Assembly (NCBI GenBank): GCA_037349315.1
Contig: JBAIAC010000004.1
Coordinates: 44,023,001 to 44,087,000, forward strand
DNA: 64,000 bases
Reading direction: 5' to 3'
DNA from: Chelydra serpentina
Taxonomy: Eukaryota; Chordata; Testudines; Chelydridae
This document shows positions 28,899 through 41,190 of this stretch, one piece after another. The notes under the pieces are model-generated. The model made no database searches. It was given only the letters and a program-made list of their open reading frames with translations, and was not told the DNA's origin. A program made the translations under genes and the position numbers. Positions within the stretch are counted from its first letter, which is position 1, and the number at the start of each line of letters is the position of its first letter.

Positions 28899-31292
28899 AT
28901 GCAGAGCTCTGCAGCCGTGGTGACCATGACATCGCAGAATAGGAAGAGAGCACCAGCTTGGACTGATCGGGAAGTCTTGGACCTGATCGCTGTGTGGGGA
29001 GATGAATCAATCCTAGCTGAGTTCCGTTCCAAAAGACGGAATGCAAAGATTTATGAAAAAATATCCCAGGCTATGACGGAGAGAGGATACAGCCGGGATG
29101 CTACGCAGTGCCGCGTGAAAATCAAGGAGCTGCGGCAGGCATACCAAAAGACCAAGGAGTCCAACGGACGCTTCGGGTCGGAGCCACACACTTGCCGATT
29201 TTACGAGGCACTGCATGCCATGCTCGGTGGTGCTGCAACAACTACCCCACCAGTGTCCGTGGACTCCGACGACGGGGTCTTATCTACGGCCATGTCGGAG
29301 GAGGTTTTCGCGGACGGCGAAGAAGAGGAAGGAGGGGAGGAGGACGAGGCACTAGACAGCGGTCTCACTGCTGATTTCCCCGACAGCCAGGAACTATTCC
29401 TCACCCTGACTGAGCTGCCCTACGAACACTCCCAAGGCAGCATTCCTGACCAGGAATCAGGCGAAGGATCATCAGGTCAGTGTGTTAGACATTTATTTGC
29501 AATACAATAGGTATGGTGTGTTAGCACTGTGTAACTGTGGCTTAATTGGCCTTATGCGCTTCAGCTTGGAGTCGCTTTCCCGTGCAACTATTCGAAAAGT
29601 CTGTCACTATGTATGGGGATAGAGGTGTAATCCCCATCAGAGATCTCCGCGAAGCTCTCCTGGAGGTACAGTGAGAGCTTGTTTATCACGTTCACTGGGA
29701 GAGCGGCCTTATTGTCTCCTCCATGGTAGGATACTTTCCCGCGCCATGCAAGCTGCAGGTACTCTGGTATCATTGCCTTGCATAGCATGGCAGCATACGG
29801 CCCCGGGGTTTGCTGGCATTGACGCAGCATGCAGTTTTTCTCTGTCTCGGTAATCCTCATCAGAGTGATATCAGTCATGGGGTCCTGGTTTGAATGAGTG
29901 GTATAATTAGTATAGTGAATGCTTCCTTTTCCCTTTAAAGACAGACACCCGGCTGTTTCCGTTAACGCGTGGTGGTAGGGAGTCGGGAGCCAAACCATTA
30001 CTACTTAGTGGTGCGCGGGCAGGGACAGTTCCGGGGACCGGCCACGCGAGGCCGGGGAAAGGGTACGCGAGCCGTTCAGACACAGCGGATCGCTGGCAAT
30101 CTTGGTTCCCGGGAGCGCCCACGGGAAGGGAGGGGGGGGAAGGGTAGGCGAGCCGTTCATGCTGAGCGGTTTGCGGGCATTTTGGGTTCCATGGAGCAAC
30201 CACGCGGAGGGGGGGGAAGGGTGGGCGAGCTGTTCATGATGAGCGGTTCGCGGGCACTTTCGGTTCCCTGGAGCGACCACGCGGGGGGGGGGGGGGAAGG
30301 GTAGGCGAGCTGTTCATGCTGAGCGGTTCGCGGGCATTTTGGGTTCCATGGAGCAATCACGCGGAGGGGGGGGGAAGGGTAGGCGAGCCGTTCATGCTGA
30401 GCGGTTCGCGGGCACTTTAGGGTCCCGGGAGCGACCATGCGGAGTGGGGGGGGGGGGGGTTAGGAAAGCCGCTGTAGATTAGCGGTTTGGCCAGCAGCAG
30501 TTCCTGCCCGCCGCCAGGAACAGTGAGTGAGACATGGGAGTAGAGCACTGCTGTGAAGCAATCTCTCAGCAGTCCTAACTCATCACCTTACCATGGTCTT
30601 CAGAGAGGTGATTTTCACTGTACGGCAAGGCTTCTGGGATCCGTATACCGGGACCCCAGACACTCAGCATTAAGGCATACTATTTGACCTTGTACTACGT
30701 TTACATGTGATAGGCACTGTGTTTGGTCCTATTCACGGTGAAAGAGTATGGGCATTGTTCTGCAAAAAGTATCTTTCTGAGGAATTCACTCCCTTTCCCT
30801 CATCCCGCAGCTGCGAGTGTCTCCCGCCCTTCCCGTGTTTCTCCCTCCCATGGGCTGCTACAGCTAAGGCGGCGCAAGAAGAGAACCCGGAACGACATGT
30901 TCTCGGAATTGATGATGTTGTCCCAAAGGGAGGCGGCACAGCGGAGAGAGAACGTCTCACGGTCCGAGCGAGCAGCCAGGGAACGGGAGCAGAGGGCTGA
31001 AGCGCAAGAGGACAGGTGGCGGCAGGAAGATCAGCAGGCGACCCAAACAATGCTGGGACTAATGAGGGAGCAAACCGACACGCTCCGGCGCCTGGTGGAT
31101 GTTCTCCAGGACAGGAGACAGGAGGAAAGAGCCCCTCTATATGTTCTTTCCAACCGCCCACCCCCGCCACCAAGTCCAGTGGTTTACTCACCCAAAGTCA
31201 CTAGGACGAGGGGAGGCAGGGTGCGTGGAAATATTCACTCCACCCCTGCAGACTGCTCCAGTAGCAGAAGGCTCTCATTCCCCAAACCTTAG
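28899..31292 (+). CDS. Harbinger Myb/SANT-like DNA-binding protein (two exons)
   Basis: Exon 1 is 28899-29475 (ATG to donor CAG|GTCAGTG) and exon 2 is 30811-31292 (acceptor CCCGCAG|CTGCG to TAG). Joining restores one frame of 352 aa. Residues ~20-105 form a Myb/SANT-like trihelix domain (WTDREVLDLIAVWGDE…CRVKIKELRQAYQKTKE). A strongly acidic linker follows (EEEEGGEEDEA). Exon 2 encodes a long charged coiled coil with many R/E/Q residues and leucine spacing near LGLMREQTDTLRRLVDVL, then a Pro-rich basic tail. In this superfamily the protein partners the transposase and binds subterminal DNA. A poly(A) signal AATAAA lies at 31371. Splice sites are predicted from sequence and frame only. Confidence 0.85.
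29588..29998 (-). CDS. Harbinger third ORF, nested antisense in the Myb intron (possibly BEN-like)
   Basis: The open frame from ATG 29998 to TAG 29588 is 136 aa. Similarity to the second Harbinger copy begins only after a CAG at 29887-29885, so the real coding part is probably an exon 29884-29588 of ~98 residues. An upstream ACCATG at 30594-30592 followed at once by GTAAGG would supply a phase-0 start exon, giving ~99 aa. Conserved features shared with 54485-54757 are GPYAA-x-LC-x-AM, a GKV segment, an NKA-x-LP motif and a final helix YL-x3-SF-x-EI. The size and pattern loosely recall BEN domains, which bind DNA. That is a guess. It lies on the transposase strand. Confidence 0.6.
   Translation of the reverse strand: MVWLPTPYHHALTETAGCLSLKGKGSIHYTNYTTHSNQDPMTDITLMRITETEKNCMLRQCQQTPGPYAAMLCKAMIPEYLQLAWRGKVSYHGGDNKAALPVNVINKLSLYLQESFAEISDGDYTSIPIHSDRLFE
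30012..30470. repeat. GC-rich ~79-bp minisatellite in the Myb intron
   Basis: At least five imperfect tandem copies occur, with AGC(C/T)GTTCA anchors at 30070, 30151, 30228, 30308 and 30386. Each unit carries GAGCGGTTCGCGGGCA-like sequence and a G run of variable length. The CpG-rich array lies between the proposed start exon and main exon of the antisense ORF3, and could be promoter sequence or a protein-binding array. Nothing comparable is seen in the H2 intron. Confidence 0.8.
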
Positions 31293-31370
31293 ATTGTTCC
31301 TTCCCCTCCCTCCAGCCGCACCCCTCAACACCCCCCTTCCCAGGTTCCATGTTAAAGAAATGTTCTGTTT

Positions 31371-31376
31371 AATAAA
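31371..31376 (+). terminator. Poly(A) signal of the Myb/SANT gene
   Basis: AATAAA lies 79 nt after the TAG of exon 2, in a fitting position for 3' end formation. Confidence 0.6.
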
Positions 31377-31941
31377 ACTGGTTTTTTGGTTCATTGATGT
31401 TTCCCTGAGTGCATTAAATGGGACCGTTTCTGTTTCAGGTTATTTGGTAACGGGGTTTGTTAGTGCAGAGGGCTGGAGCACAACCCAGGGTACAGACAGG
31501 GTAACAGATCAACTGAAACGCACAGTAACAATTGCATGCAGTAAGCACACTTGTCATTCTGTGTGTGGGTTTTCAGGTTCTCTACGTGGGGTTGTTGGTT
31601 GGGTGGTTCGCTGTCTGGTGGAGGAGGGTGACCGCTGATCTTTAGCGGCTGGCAATAGCCTGCATGATAGAGCAATGCACGGGGGGATCCGTAGCCGATA
31701 TTCACAGCGAAAAAGTCAGAGACCGCACCACACACACCTGCGATTAGGAGAGGTTAATGGCTCCCTTTAAACAAGCAGTCCAGCACTTAGGACTGCTCTG
31801 GGAGCAGGAGCATGTCATTCCCCAAGCTTTGAAGCGTACTTTCCCACACTCCACCCGCTCCCCAACCGCGGTATGCGTCCACGGTTAAAACCGTAACCGA
31901 GAAACCAGTACCGGAGATGGTCCAAATAAAAAAATGTTTTC

Positions 31942-31947
31942 TTTATT
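31942..31947 (-). terminator. Poly(A) signal of the transposase gene
   Basis: TTTATT on plus reads AATAAA on minus, about 120 nt after the transposase stop and about 570 bp from the convergent Myb-gene signal. Confidence 0.6.
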
Positions 31948-32067
31948 GTGCCTTTAAAGCGTTGAGCGAAGGAGGGGGAAGGGGGTTGGTAATGCGAGAG
32001 GATGGGCAACGGAAACTGTGTAAAGAAACAGGGGAAGGTTCAGTATCTGCTTAAGTAAGTTTAACAG

Positions 32068-33351
32068 TCACTGGTTACCCTGCTCTGTCTGGAAGCGAGC
32101 TTTCAAAGCTTCCTGGATGCGCAGCGCGTCCCGCTGTGATCTTCTAATCGCCCTGGTGTCCGGCTGAGCGTAATCTGCTGCCAGGCGATTTGCCTCAACC
32201 TCCCAGCCCAGCATAAAGGTTTCCCCCTTGATCTCACAGAGATTGTGGAGCACACAGCACGCTGCAATCACAATGGGGATATTTTTAGGGCTGAGGTCGG
32301 AGCGAGTCAGTAAGCTTCGCCATCTGCCTTTCAGACGGCCAAAGGCACACTCCACCACCATTCTGCACTTGCTCAGGCGGTAATTGAAGAGCTCCTTTTC
32401 AGTGTCCAGGGCTCCCGTGTATGGCTTCATGAGCCATGGCATTAGCGGGTAGGCAGGGTCCCCTAGGATCACTGTTGGCATCTCCACATCCCCAACAGTG
32501 ATTTTGCGGTCCGGGAAATAAACCCCCTGTTGCAGCCATCTAAACAGACCAGAGTTTTTGAAAACTCGAGCATCATGAACCTTGCCTGGCCACCCAACAT
32601 TGATGTTCGTAAAACGTCCTTTGTGGTCCACTAATGCTTGCAGTACCATAGAAAAATAGCCCTTTCGGTTAATGTACTGGCTGCCCTGGTGCTCCGGTCC
32701 CAGGATAGGGATGTGTGTCCCATCTATGGCCCCACCGCAGTTTGGGAATCCCATCGCAGCGAAGCCATCTATGATCACCTGCACGTCTCCAAGGGTCACT
32801 ACTTTGGGGAGCAGCAGGTCAACGATTGCATGGGCTACCTGCATCACAGCAACCCCCACGGTAGACTTGCCCACTCCAAATTGGTTCGCTACTGACCGGT
32901 AGCTGTCAGGAGTTGCAAGCTTCCACAGGGCTATGGCCACTCGCTTCTGGATAGTCAGGGCTGCTCGCATCCGGGTGTCCTGGCGCTTCAGGGCAGGGGA
33001 CAGCAACTCACAAAGTTCCATGAAAGTGCCCTTACGCATCTGAAAGTTTCGCAGCCACTGGGACTCATCCCAGACCTGCAACACTATGCGGTCCCACCAG
33101 TCAGTGCTTGTTTCCCTTGCCCAGAATCGCCGTTCCACAGGATCAACGTGACCCATTACCACCATGATATCTAGGGGCCGGGGTCCAGCGCTTTGCGAGA
33201 GGTCCATGCCCCTCTCAGAGTTCAAGTACTCCCGGAGCTTCCGTTGCCTCCTCTCCCGATTTCTCTGCATCTGAGTCTGGAAAAGGTGCGCTATAAGGCG
33301 TGAGGTGTTGGCAACGGACAGAACATCAGCGATAATCGCGGAGGGCTCCAT
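32068..33351 (-). CDS. Harbinger transposase (HARBI1-type DDE nuclease)
   Basis: The product is 427 aa from the first ATG at 33351; the open frame extends two codons further through a GTG. An N-terminal basic region precedes a helix-turn-helix-like segment (~155-170, NQFGVGKSTVGVAV). The catalytic core shows CGGAIDGTHIPI (D210), WPGKVHDARVF (D260) and VECAFGRLKGRW (E334), the likely DDE triad. ILGDPAYPLMPWLMKPY is also typical of the family. Length is normal for Harbinger transposases (~350-450 aa) and no frameshift is present. It should excise and reinsert the element together with the Myb-like partner. It converges on the Myb gene, each with its own AATAAA. Confidence 0.95.
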   Translation of the reverse strand: MEPSAIIADVLSVANTSRLIAHLFQTQMQRNRERRQRKLREYLNSERGMDLSQSAGPRPLDIMVVMGHVDPVERRFWARETSTDWWDRIVLQVWDESQWLRNFQMRKGTFMELCELLSPALKRQDTRMRAALTIQKRVAIALWKLATPDSYRSVANQFGVGKSTVGVAVMQVAHAIVDLLLPKVVTLGDVQVIIDGFAAMGFPNCGGAIDGTHIPILGPEHQGSQYINRKGYFSMVLQALVDHKGRFTNINVGWPGKVHDARVFKNSGLFRWLQQGVYFPDRKITVGDVEMPTVILGDPAYPLMPWLMKPYTGALDTEKELFNYRLSKCRMVVECAFGRLKGRWRSLLTRSDLSPKNIPIVIAACCVLHNLCEIKGETFMLGWEVEANRLAADYAQPDTRAIRRSQRDALRIQEALKARFQTEQGNQ

Positions 33352-33732
33352 GCTCACTGTCCTGTGGCGTCTGAGCTATCAGCCACAGGAAAAGGGCGCG
33401 AATTCATTACCCGCCGGCGCTTTCACGTAGGGAAGGCGGAAGTGTGGGTCGAGTGACGAAATTTACGTATAATGACCCTTGACACAATTTCGGTCCCACA
33501 CGGCACTGGGGGCTACACCCAGAATTCCAGTGGGCAGCGGGGACTGCGGGAACTGTGGGATAGCTACCCACAGTGCACCGCTTGCAATGTCGACGCTTGC
33601 CCCCTTACTGTGGACTCGGAAATTCGAATTAAGATCCCTGATGTGGATTCGAACAATCTACCTGGCAATATCGCGTTACCAAGTTCGGTTTCACAAAAAT
33701 CGAACTAGTCTCGTAGTGTAGACATACCCTCA

Positions 33733-36700
33733 GGGTGCTTAATTTGAGCCATCTAGTTGTTAATAATGTTACTGAATTTCAGAAATATGTAGAGTGAAGA
33801 AATTGTCACATTAGCTTTCACTTGTATTACACTGCAGTCCAAACGATGTGAAAGTGCTTCATTTGTCAGAAAGATCCTCTAGGAAAAAAATCCTGGTTTA
33901 TACATAAGATTAAAAGGATATAAAGAGAATCTGAAAGCTCGCTTTTTTTTACAGTTATCTTTTAAGGAAAGTTAAATCTTCTGCTTTTGTGTTTCTCCTT
34001 CAAAATATCAGGAATGTCCAGGTTTTTGTTGCAGGACTAAGGCCTGGTCAACACTAAAAGGGTTTGCTAGTAAAGCTGTACCAGCAAACCCTCTTACTGG
34101 AGGTTCAGTTTATACTGATGAGTGCTTTTAGATGACGCAGGAATTTATGTTTGAAGGTTCCTCTGCATTTAAAGGATGAGGTGATGAACACTTAAAAAAA
34201 TTAATTCCAAGTTCAGTTTGGGGGGTAGGAATGTATTTGTTTTTTTGTTTTTTCTTTTAAGTGTTGCTGGCATAAGTTGGATCTGCCGTTCACACTTGCC
34301 CACAAGCTGCCAGCTCGCCCACCATGAAAACAGAGCTTGTAAATGCCACCAACTGTAGCTGCAAGTCCTACTGACGTAGTCAGCACAGAAGCTAGAGTTC
34401 ATGAACCACAACTATTTCTTTCATGGCCATTGCAAGTTCAGTCTCCTGCTATAACAGAACCTGAAAGTAGTGTAAGCTGTCTATGGCTTTCTAGGGATTT
34501 ACAAACTCACCTTGAGGCACTTGTAACCATCAATCCTAGCTATTATCTCATGGGACTTGCAGTTCTACCAGCTGTCATGGGGCTTAAAAATTCCAATGGC
34601 TGTGCCGTTCGAGATTTAGTGTTATGAGTCTTTGCTATTTCTGTCATGGGACATAAAATGTAATTCACTTACATGTGTATAGGACTTGTAGGCTCCATCA
34701 GCTGCACAAGAATCACTGGAGTATCAAGGAATTTATATGTCCAGCAGACACACCCATGTTGCTTATAACTTTCACAAGATTTCTCATGGGTGGAATTTAT
34801 AATATTAACAGGGTCCTTCACAGAGCTCAGAGTAATTCAGACCTGTTTTTAGAAACTCCAAAATTTTCCAGATCATTTTTAATAAAAATAGTCCTATGCA
34901 CTAGTTTTCAGGGAAGGCTAATGTATACATTGAAATTTTTAGGCCAACACACTTTTTAGATAACCATTTAAATGGCTCCATAAAATGATCTGTTTTGAAC
35001 AAGTGTTTAATTTCTTATAGAAAGCCTACCAAGCGCGCTCTGTCATATTTTGAGTCTGTGCCTTACATTTGGTTTTGGCAGATTGAGGTTGCTGAGACAT
35101 CTGTGCCTCTAGCACATAGGAAATAAAATTTGAGTTCAATTTCTCCATATGCCTCCTTCAGCTTTCTATTATTAGAAAACAAACATCTTGTATGGGCTGC
35201 CAGTTGTCCCCATTACATATTGTAGGTTGCACCTAATTTAAGACTTCCTTTTAGTGCTTTTATAATCTGACTGAAGTTTCATATTAATGATTCATTAAGT
35301 TCAATAAACACCTGATTTATACTTTTTCCAATAAAATTATTAAAGCAACTGTATTATAGTTTTTAAGAGGAAAGAAAACTCATGGTTTAATTACTCTGGG
35401 TTTTTTCCTCTCTTACTTTCAAAATGTTAGTTTAAAGCTTCAGATCTTGAGACAAGCATATTTCAGAAGTACTACTTGTCCTACATGTACTGTGTATAAC
35501 TTGTTCTGAGTTTCTTAAATTCACTCTCTAACCAAGCAGTTACTTTTTAGGCTATAACAGAAATATGAAATTTTTGTAATGTGCAGTACGTTTCAAGCAG
35601 GTTAGAATAGACCTGTGAAACTTTAATGTTTTCCATTTCTCTCTCTAATTTCAGTTTAGTTTTAGAGTTCTTGTTCACAGAATAACAGGGTGTGGCTATT
35701 TTAATCCTACAGAAAAGAACAAACCAAGTCCTGAAGGAAGGAATGATATATTTCAAGTACTGTAGAACCTCTTACACTCCCCAGGGGTGTTGGACAGTGG
35801 GTCAGGTAGGAACCAATTCCCCAGAAAGACAAATAACTTTGATAGTGCACCATATTGAGTGGCTAAGAAAGTAACCTTGGTGTCTCCTTAGCCCCACAGC
35901 AGGCTGACAAAAAGGAACAGCTTTGACAGCACAGAGGACTGTCTGTTACCTGTCAAGTCACTCCCCGCTTGGGACTGCATGCAGCTGGTAGGTTACTAGG
36001 TAGGTGTCTGCTCTACTCATCCTACCCTCCTCCATTCAGGGCAAGTCTGAGAACACCTGCCTTGCTCCTGACCTCTGAAAAACCAACCCCTTCCTGGGTT
36101 CAGGTAAATATTGTTCTAAAGCCAGGCTAAGCCTCCACCACAGATAATGTTTTACTTCTCTGTGCTTCCAGCCTGACACCCTTCCTCCCCCCGAGGCTGC
36201 TATGCCCTCTGGGGTTCTGATGGAGGGAAGTGGGATGTTGCAGGAGACCCTATTGCCAATTCACATGCAGGTCCAGACCAGTCCCCTCCCTTCCTCTGTA
36301 GGAAACTCAAGAAGCAATACTGCTAGTGCAACTGCCAAATAAACCCTCAGTGGAACAAGAAAAAGAAACTGAAATATTAAACTGACTGTAGTGAAAAGAA
36401 TAAACTCAAGCTCCTTCCCTCCTAGGGTTGCCAACTTGCTAATTCCAAAAACTGAACACCCTTGCCCTGCCCACTGAGGCCCCTCCCCCGCTCACTCCAC
36501 CTCCCACCCCCTCCTTCTGTGGCTTGCTCTCCCCGTCCTCGCTCACATGCTCATTTTCACTGCAAGGCCCAACCAGGCATATTTATTGTTTTGACAGATG
36601 TATTATGCTAATTTCAGGTTTTATTTGTTACAGGATGCAAGAGCTGGCAGCAAAATAATCAAAAAGGGTAATTTTAAAAAAAGAAAAGAGATTTCACAAA

Positions 36701-36982
36701 TACCAGTGCTTTTGGCAACAGCCACATGGTCTCATAGACTAAGGCCTATCCTGGGAAGTAAGACAGTTTAAAATGGAAAACCCTTATTGTCCCTTTCTGG
36801 TGAACAGGGCTCTTGGTTCATTTCAGGGGGAAAACATCAGGCTTCCCTATTACCCTTCAGTAGTGTGGTGGTGGTTGGGGTTTGTGGTTTTTTTTTTTTT
36901 TTTTTTTTTGGTTTGTTTTTGTTTTTGTAATGTCCTATTTGATTGGGCTGCAAAATGGCCCCTGGGGCTTGGTTTTAATTGT
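33733..36982. other. Intergenic DNA with weak repeat traces
   Basis: No gene is recognised. GGCCTGGTCAACACTA at 34042 resembles a single Harbinger-type MITE end without its partner. About 36424-36570 is a GC-rich segment beginning AGGGTTGCCAAC, similar to the start of the MITE at 57160. A pure T run lies at 36889-36909. Confidence 0.45.
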
Positions 36983-37024
36983 GATTTAAATCAGTGATTT
37001 TAAAAAATCACTGATTTTAAATCC
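36983..37024. repeat. AT-rich palindrome
   Basis: GATTTAAATCAGTGATTTT is followed directly by its near-perfect inverse AAAATCACTGATTTTAAATC. It lies a few hundred bases upstream of the L1-type RT fossil and may be part of another interspersed repeat. Confidence 0.7.
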
Positions 37025-37269
37025 GCAAGTTGAAAACTGATGTCAATAATAGATTTTAATCTTGTTTTGCATTTGTACTCTTTAGATATTCTCCTAAGGA
37101 AAGGTTGATTCTCATTGCTTGGTAACCATTAAAACACATTTATTTGCAGCATAAATCAGCCATCTGTCTGATTAGAAATTTTAAAAAATTTAGTAAATGG
37201 CAACAAACAGATCTCTGAAACGTTTGCTAACGTTTTCCATACTTGGTATGCTTCAGAACCTCCAAATAC

Positions 37270-37765
37270 TGAACTTATAAATCAATATTTGAGAAGTGCA
37301 AATCTACCTCAGATCTTAGAGGCTGATGTGGCAGCTCTTGATAAGCAAATTGCTGCAGAGGATGTTGAAGATGGAATTAAGAATTTAAAATCCAGTAAAA
37401 CTCCAGATCCTTGTGTGTTTTCTGGGGATTAAATCAAGTGTTGGACCCTATTTTAACTCAGTTGTTTAATGGTGTACTGCAGAGGAATGAGATTCATGGA
37501 AAGAGGCAAAAATTGGGGCCATTCCTAAAGAAGGAAAAGATCTTGCCAATTTGTGCATCATATAGACCTGTTTCTTTAATGTGGATACCAAAATTTATCA
37601 CAAGGTGCTAGCAAACAGATTATCTTGCCCAAATGTCTTTACCCTAACTAATCTGGGTTTGTTGCTGGTAGAAAAACTTTGAATTTGATCTATAATGCTA
37701 ATTGTAACAATTCTTCCTGTGTGCTGCTTTTCTTTGGATGCTGGAAAAAGTCTATTTGCACCTAA
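37270..37765 (+). pseudogene. L1-superfamily reverse transcriptase fossil
   Basis: Frames read together give L1-type landmarks in order: D-GIKNLKSSKTPDP, AIPKEGKDLAN, CASYRPVSL, VDTKIYHKVLANRLS, GFVAGRKTLN and a broken SLDAGKS. These correspond to the region from RT motif 0 to motif A. Several frameshifts and stops separate them. It is far more decayed than the array at 1-23.7 kb and does not closely resemble it, so it is an independent ancient LINE. Confidence 0.85.
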
Positions 37766-37850
37766 ATATAGCCCTTACATTAGATTTGGTTCTCCTTTTT
37801 GTTAATGAGGAGAATACACTCTCATTTATTTTATTTATTTATTTTATTTA

Positions 37851-39085
<1,235 letters not shown>

Positions 39086-39089
39086 TGAA

Positions 39090-41190
39090 TAAAGGAGAGC
39101 AGAGCTGTGCTTAACCTGTCCCAAATGAGAGGGTCACCCTCAGCTGAAAGGACCTTGTTAAGCCAGAGGCTCGAATGCCAGACCCCTGTGAAAGTAAAAG
39201 GGGTGGGAACAGGTGTCCCAGCCAGGAGGTGTGGACTCTCCCTAAGGGTCCCTGGTCTGTTCCTAACCTGTTCCTTCCCACTGTTCAAAGATGGAGCTAA
39301 ATAGTTTCCCTTAGGAGCCTTTCTCATTTTAAGTGCTTAAATAAGAGCTGAAATCACTTGTAGTGGGATAGCATTTCTACCCAGCCTGCTAAAAGCTGAC
39401 AATCACTGAAAGCTGACAGTCACCAAGCAACTGACCTGCAGAGGTTGTGGCAGAGAGGCAGATGGTAGAAGAAGGTAACTGACAGTTGGCTGGCGGGAGC
39501 AAGCAAGGTACCTTCTTCCCCAAGTGGGAGGTGAACTCTCACAGATGCACCTCTGAACCCTGGGTCCTCACTGACCAAGGACAGCCACTGTGAGTGGGGT
39601 GGGGTGAAGGAGCAGAGAGGGGCACAGAAAATGAACTTTTGGTTGTAGAACTCAAGAACATGAGGTGGAAGGCACTGCACCACGCACTCTGGGCTGGGTG
39701 TCCTGCTCAGTTTTGTGATTATGAATCCTGCTTGTGGCTTTTGCCCTAATTAATGTCAAGTGACTTCCCTCCTTTCATTAAAAGTTTCTTTTCTACACTC
39801 AGACTCTGTGCTTGTGTAAGCGGGGGAATAGTCCCGCTCTTGTGGGGAACTTTCCTCGTCTCTGCACTACCCCGGTGAAATGGGCTAGCGGAAGGATCTG
39901 AGTCCTCGCTCCCACCTCCTTTACCCAGAGGCCTCCCTGCCCTCGAGGACTCCCCTTGCACTCTTCTGTCTGGCAGAGTCCTCGTAACCCCCAACAAGGC
40001 TGGGCCCAGGATTCCTGGGGGGCTCGACCCCCAACCTTGCTGTGGTCACCTAGGTCAGGGGGTAGGGTGTCCCCACTCCGGGGTACTCTCTCTGTACAGG
40101 ATGCTTCCCTGACCCACTGATCACTGCATACAATTGAAAGCAAATGCAAATTATTTAATTAACAATTAATTTGTAACAGGAATAAGGAAAAATGGGAAAG
40201 GCTAATGAAAACACATCACCCCGCTCTGTGGCAGGGAACATCTCAACAGTGTCTCTGCAATGTCAGGGCAGTTCAGTCTGTTCCTTTGTAAGTCCCAGGC
40301 TCCTTCTCAGGCCCTGGCTGTGCTGCAGGGACGCTGTGGCTTGGATACTTGCTCCGGCGGTGGCCACACGCTCGCAGGCTCTGGGTAGCAGGACCCTTCT
40401 TCCCAGCGTTGCCCCCGCCCTGTTGGGGTTTAGATCCCCCTGCAAGTCTGGCCTGCAGGGCCCCTTGGCTGAGGCTTCTCCCTGCGCTGGGCCCACTGCC
40501 CAGGGTCCCCCTCGCTCTCCCCAGCTGCTCACCACACCCGGCTCCGGACTGCTCCAGTTCCAGCTCCACTGCTCTGCCTCTGCACGGCTGCTGCTGCTCT
40601 GCCTCCAGCTCCCTGGGCTGCTGCCCTGGGCCCTCTGGCTGCTGCAGCTTCTCCCCCAGGGCAGGTCTGTGTCTCTGGGCTGCAGCTCTGCTCCCAGGGC
40701 AGGTCTGGGTCTCTGGGCTGCTTTTCTGGCCCCTCCAGATCTGGCCCAGCTCAGCTCAGCTCTGGCCTCTGGCTTCTGCCCTCTCCTCAGCTCGGCCCCA
40801 CTCACTCTGACTCAGGCAACTTCAGCTCACACGGAGGACGGGATTCACCCTGACCTCCTGACTCCCTGATTCGCCTGCCCACCCTGTCAATCAGAGCTGA
40901 CCTGGAGCATTGGCCTCTCCCCATTGCCCCTGGGGACTGTCAGTCCCATCGACCCTTCCCCTTCTGGTACTGGGAGCTCTGAATGTTAGTAAGGGGATAA
41001 CAGTCCCCTTACACTTGTGAGAGGGGAAATATTGCCTCTCAGAGGTGCCCAGGGGTGGTGTATAATTTTACCAGGTTACTGGGTGGGGGCTTGAACTGGT
41101 TCTATGTTGTATTGTTGACAAGGAACCCCTAGATATTGAACCCGGCCCTTGTTGCTGCCAGCTCCACATGGCAGAAGGATTACATGTGTA
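39090..41190 (+). repeat. Older LTR-like repeat, interrupted by a younger LTR
   Basis: The flanks 39770-39814 and 41014-41190 join into one sequence that matches the reverse complement of 44741-44945, including the segment around TGTGAGAGGGGAA. The left limit near 39090 is a guess from change of composition. No coding capacity is seen. Family unknown. Confidence 0.5.
39815..41013. mobile_element. Solo LTR-like insertion (1199 bp)
   Basis: It starts TGTAAGCGGGGGAATAGTCC and ends GGGATAACAGTCCCCTTACA, giving TG…CA ends within an inverted terminus. A 4-bp duplication CTTG flanks it (39811-39814 and 41014-41017). Removing the insertion and one CTTG restores the older repeat found uninterrupted at 44741-44945. 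No gag, pol or env remains, so it is read as a solo LTR. The 225-aa plus-strand frame at 40192-40869 looks like a compositional ORF in C-rich sequence. Confidence 0.78.

Larger units (their letters stand above)
28509..33729. mobile_element. Harbinger/PIF transposon, apparently intact (H1)
   Basis: This 5221-bp element has terminal inverted repeats GGCCAGGTCTACACTA and, as reverse complement at the right end, GGGTATGTCTACACTA. It is flanked by the 3-bp duplication TCA (28506-28508 and 33730-33732). It carries convergent genes: a spliced Myb/SANT-like DNA-binding gene on plus and a HARBI1-type transposase on minus. A third ORF is nested in the Myb intron. All frames are open, so this copy is young and possibly autonomous. 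The TIRs resemble those of H2, H3 and several MITEs in the window. Confidence 0.93.

Noticed and set aside
29969..30438. Several ORFs across the minisatellite in both orientations
   Set aside because: They arise from the ~79-bp tandem units and change frame with G-run length.
30000..30480. A CRISPR-like regular repeat
   Set aside because: The ~79-bp units are contiguous without spacers, and the context is vertebrate DNA. It is a minisatellite.
40192..40869. A 225-aa plus-strand frame rich in Leu, Pro and Ser
   Set aside because: It lies inside a solo LTR, has no recognisable domain and arises from CT-rich sequence.
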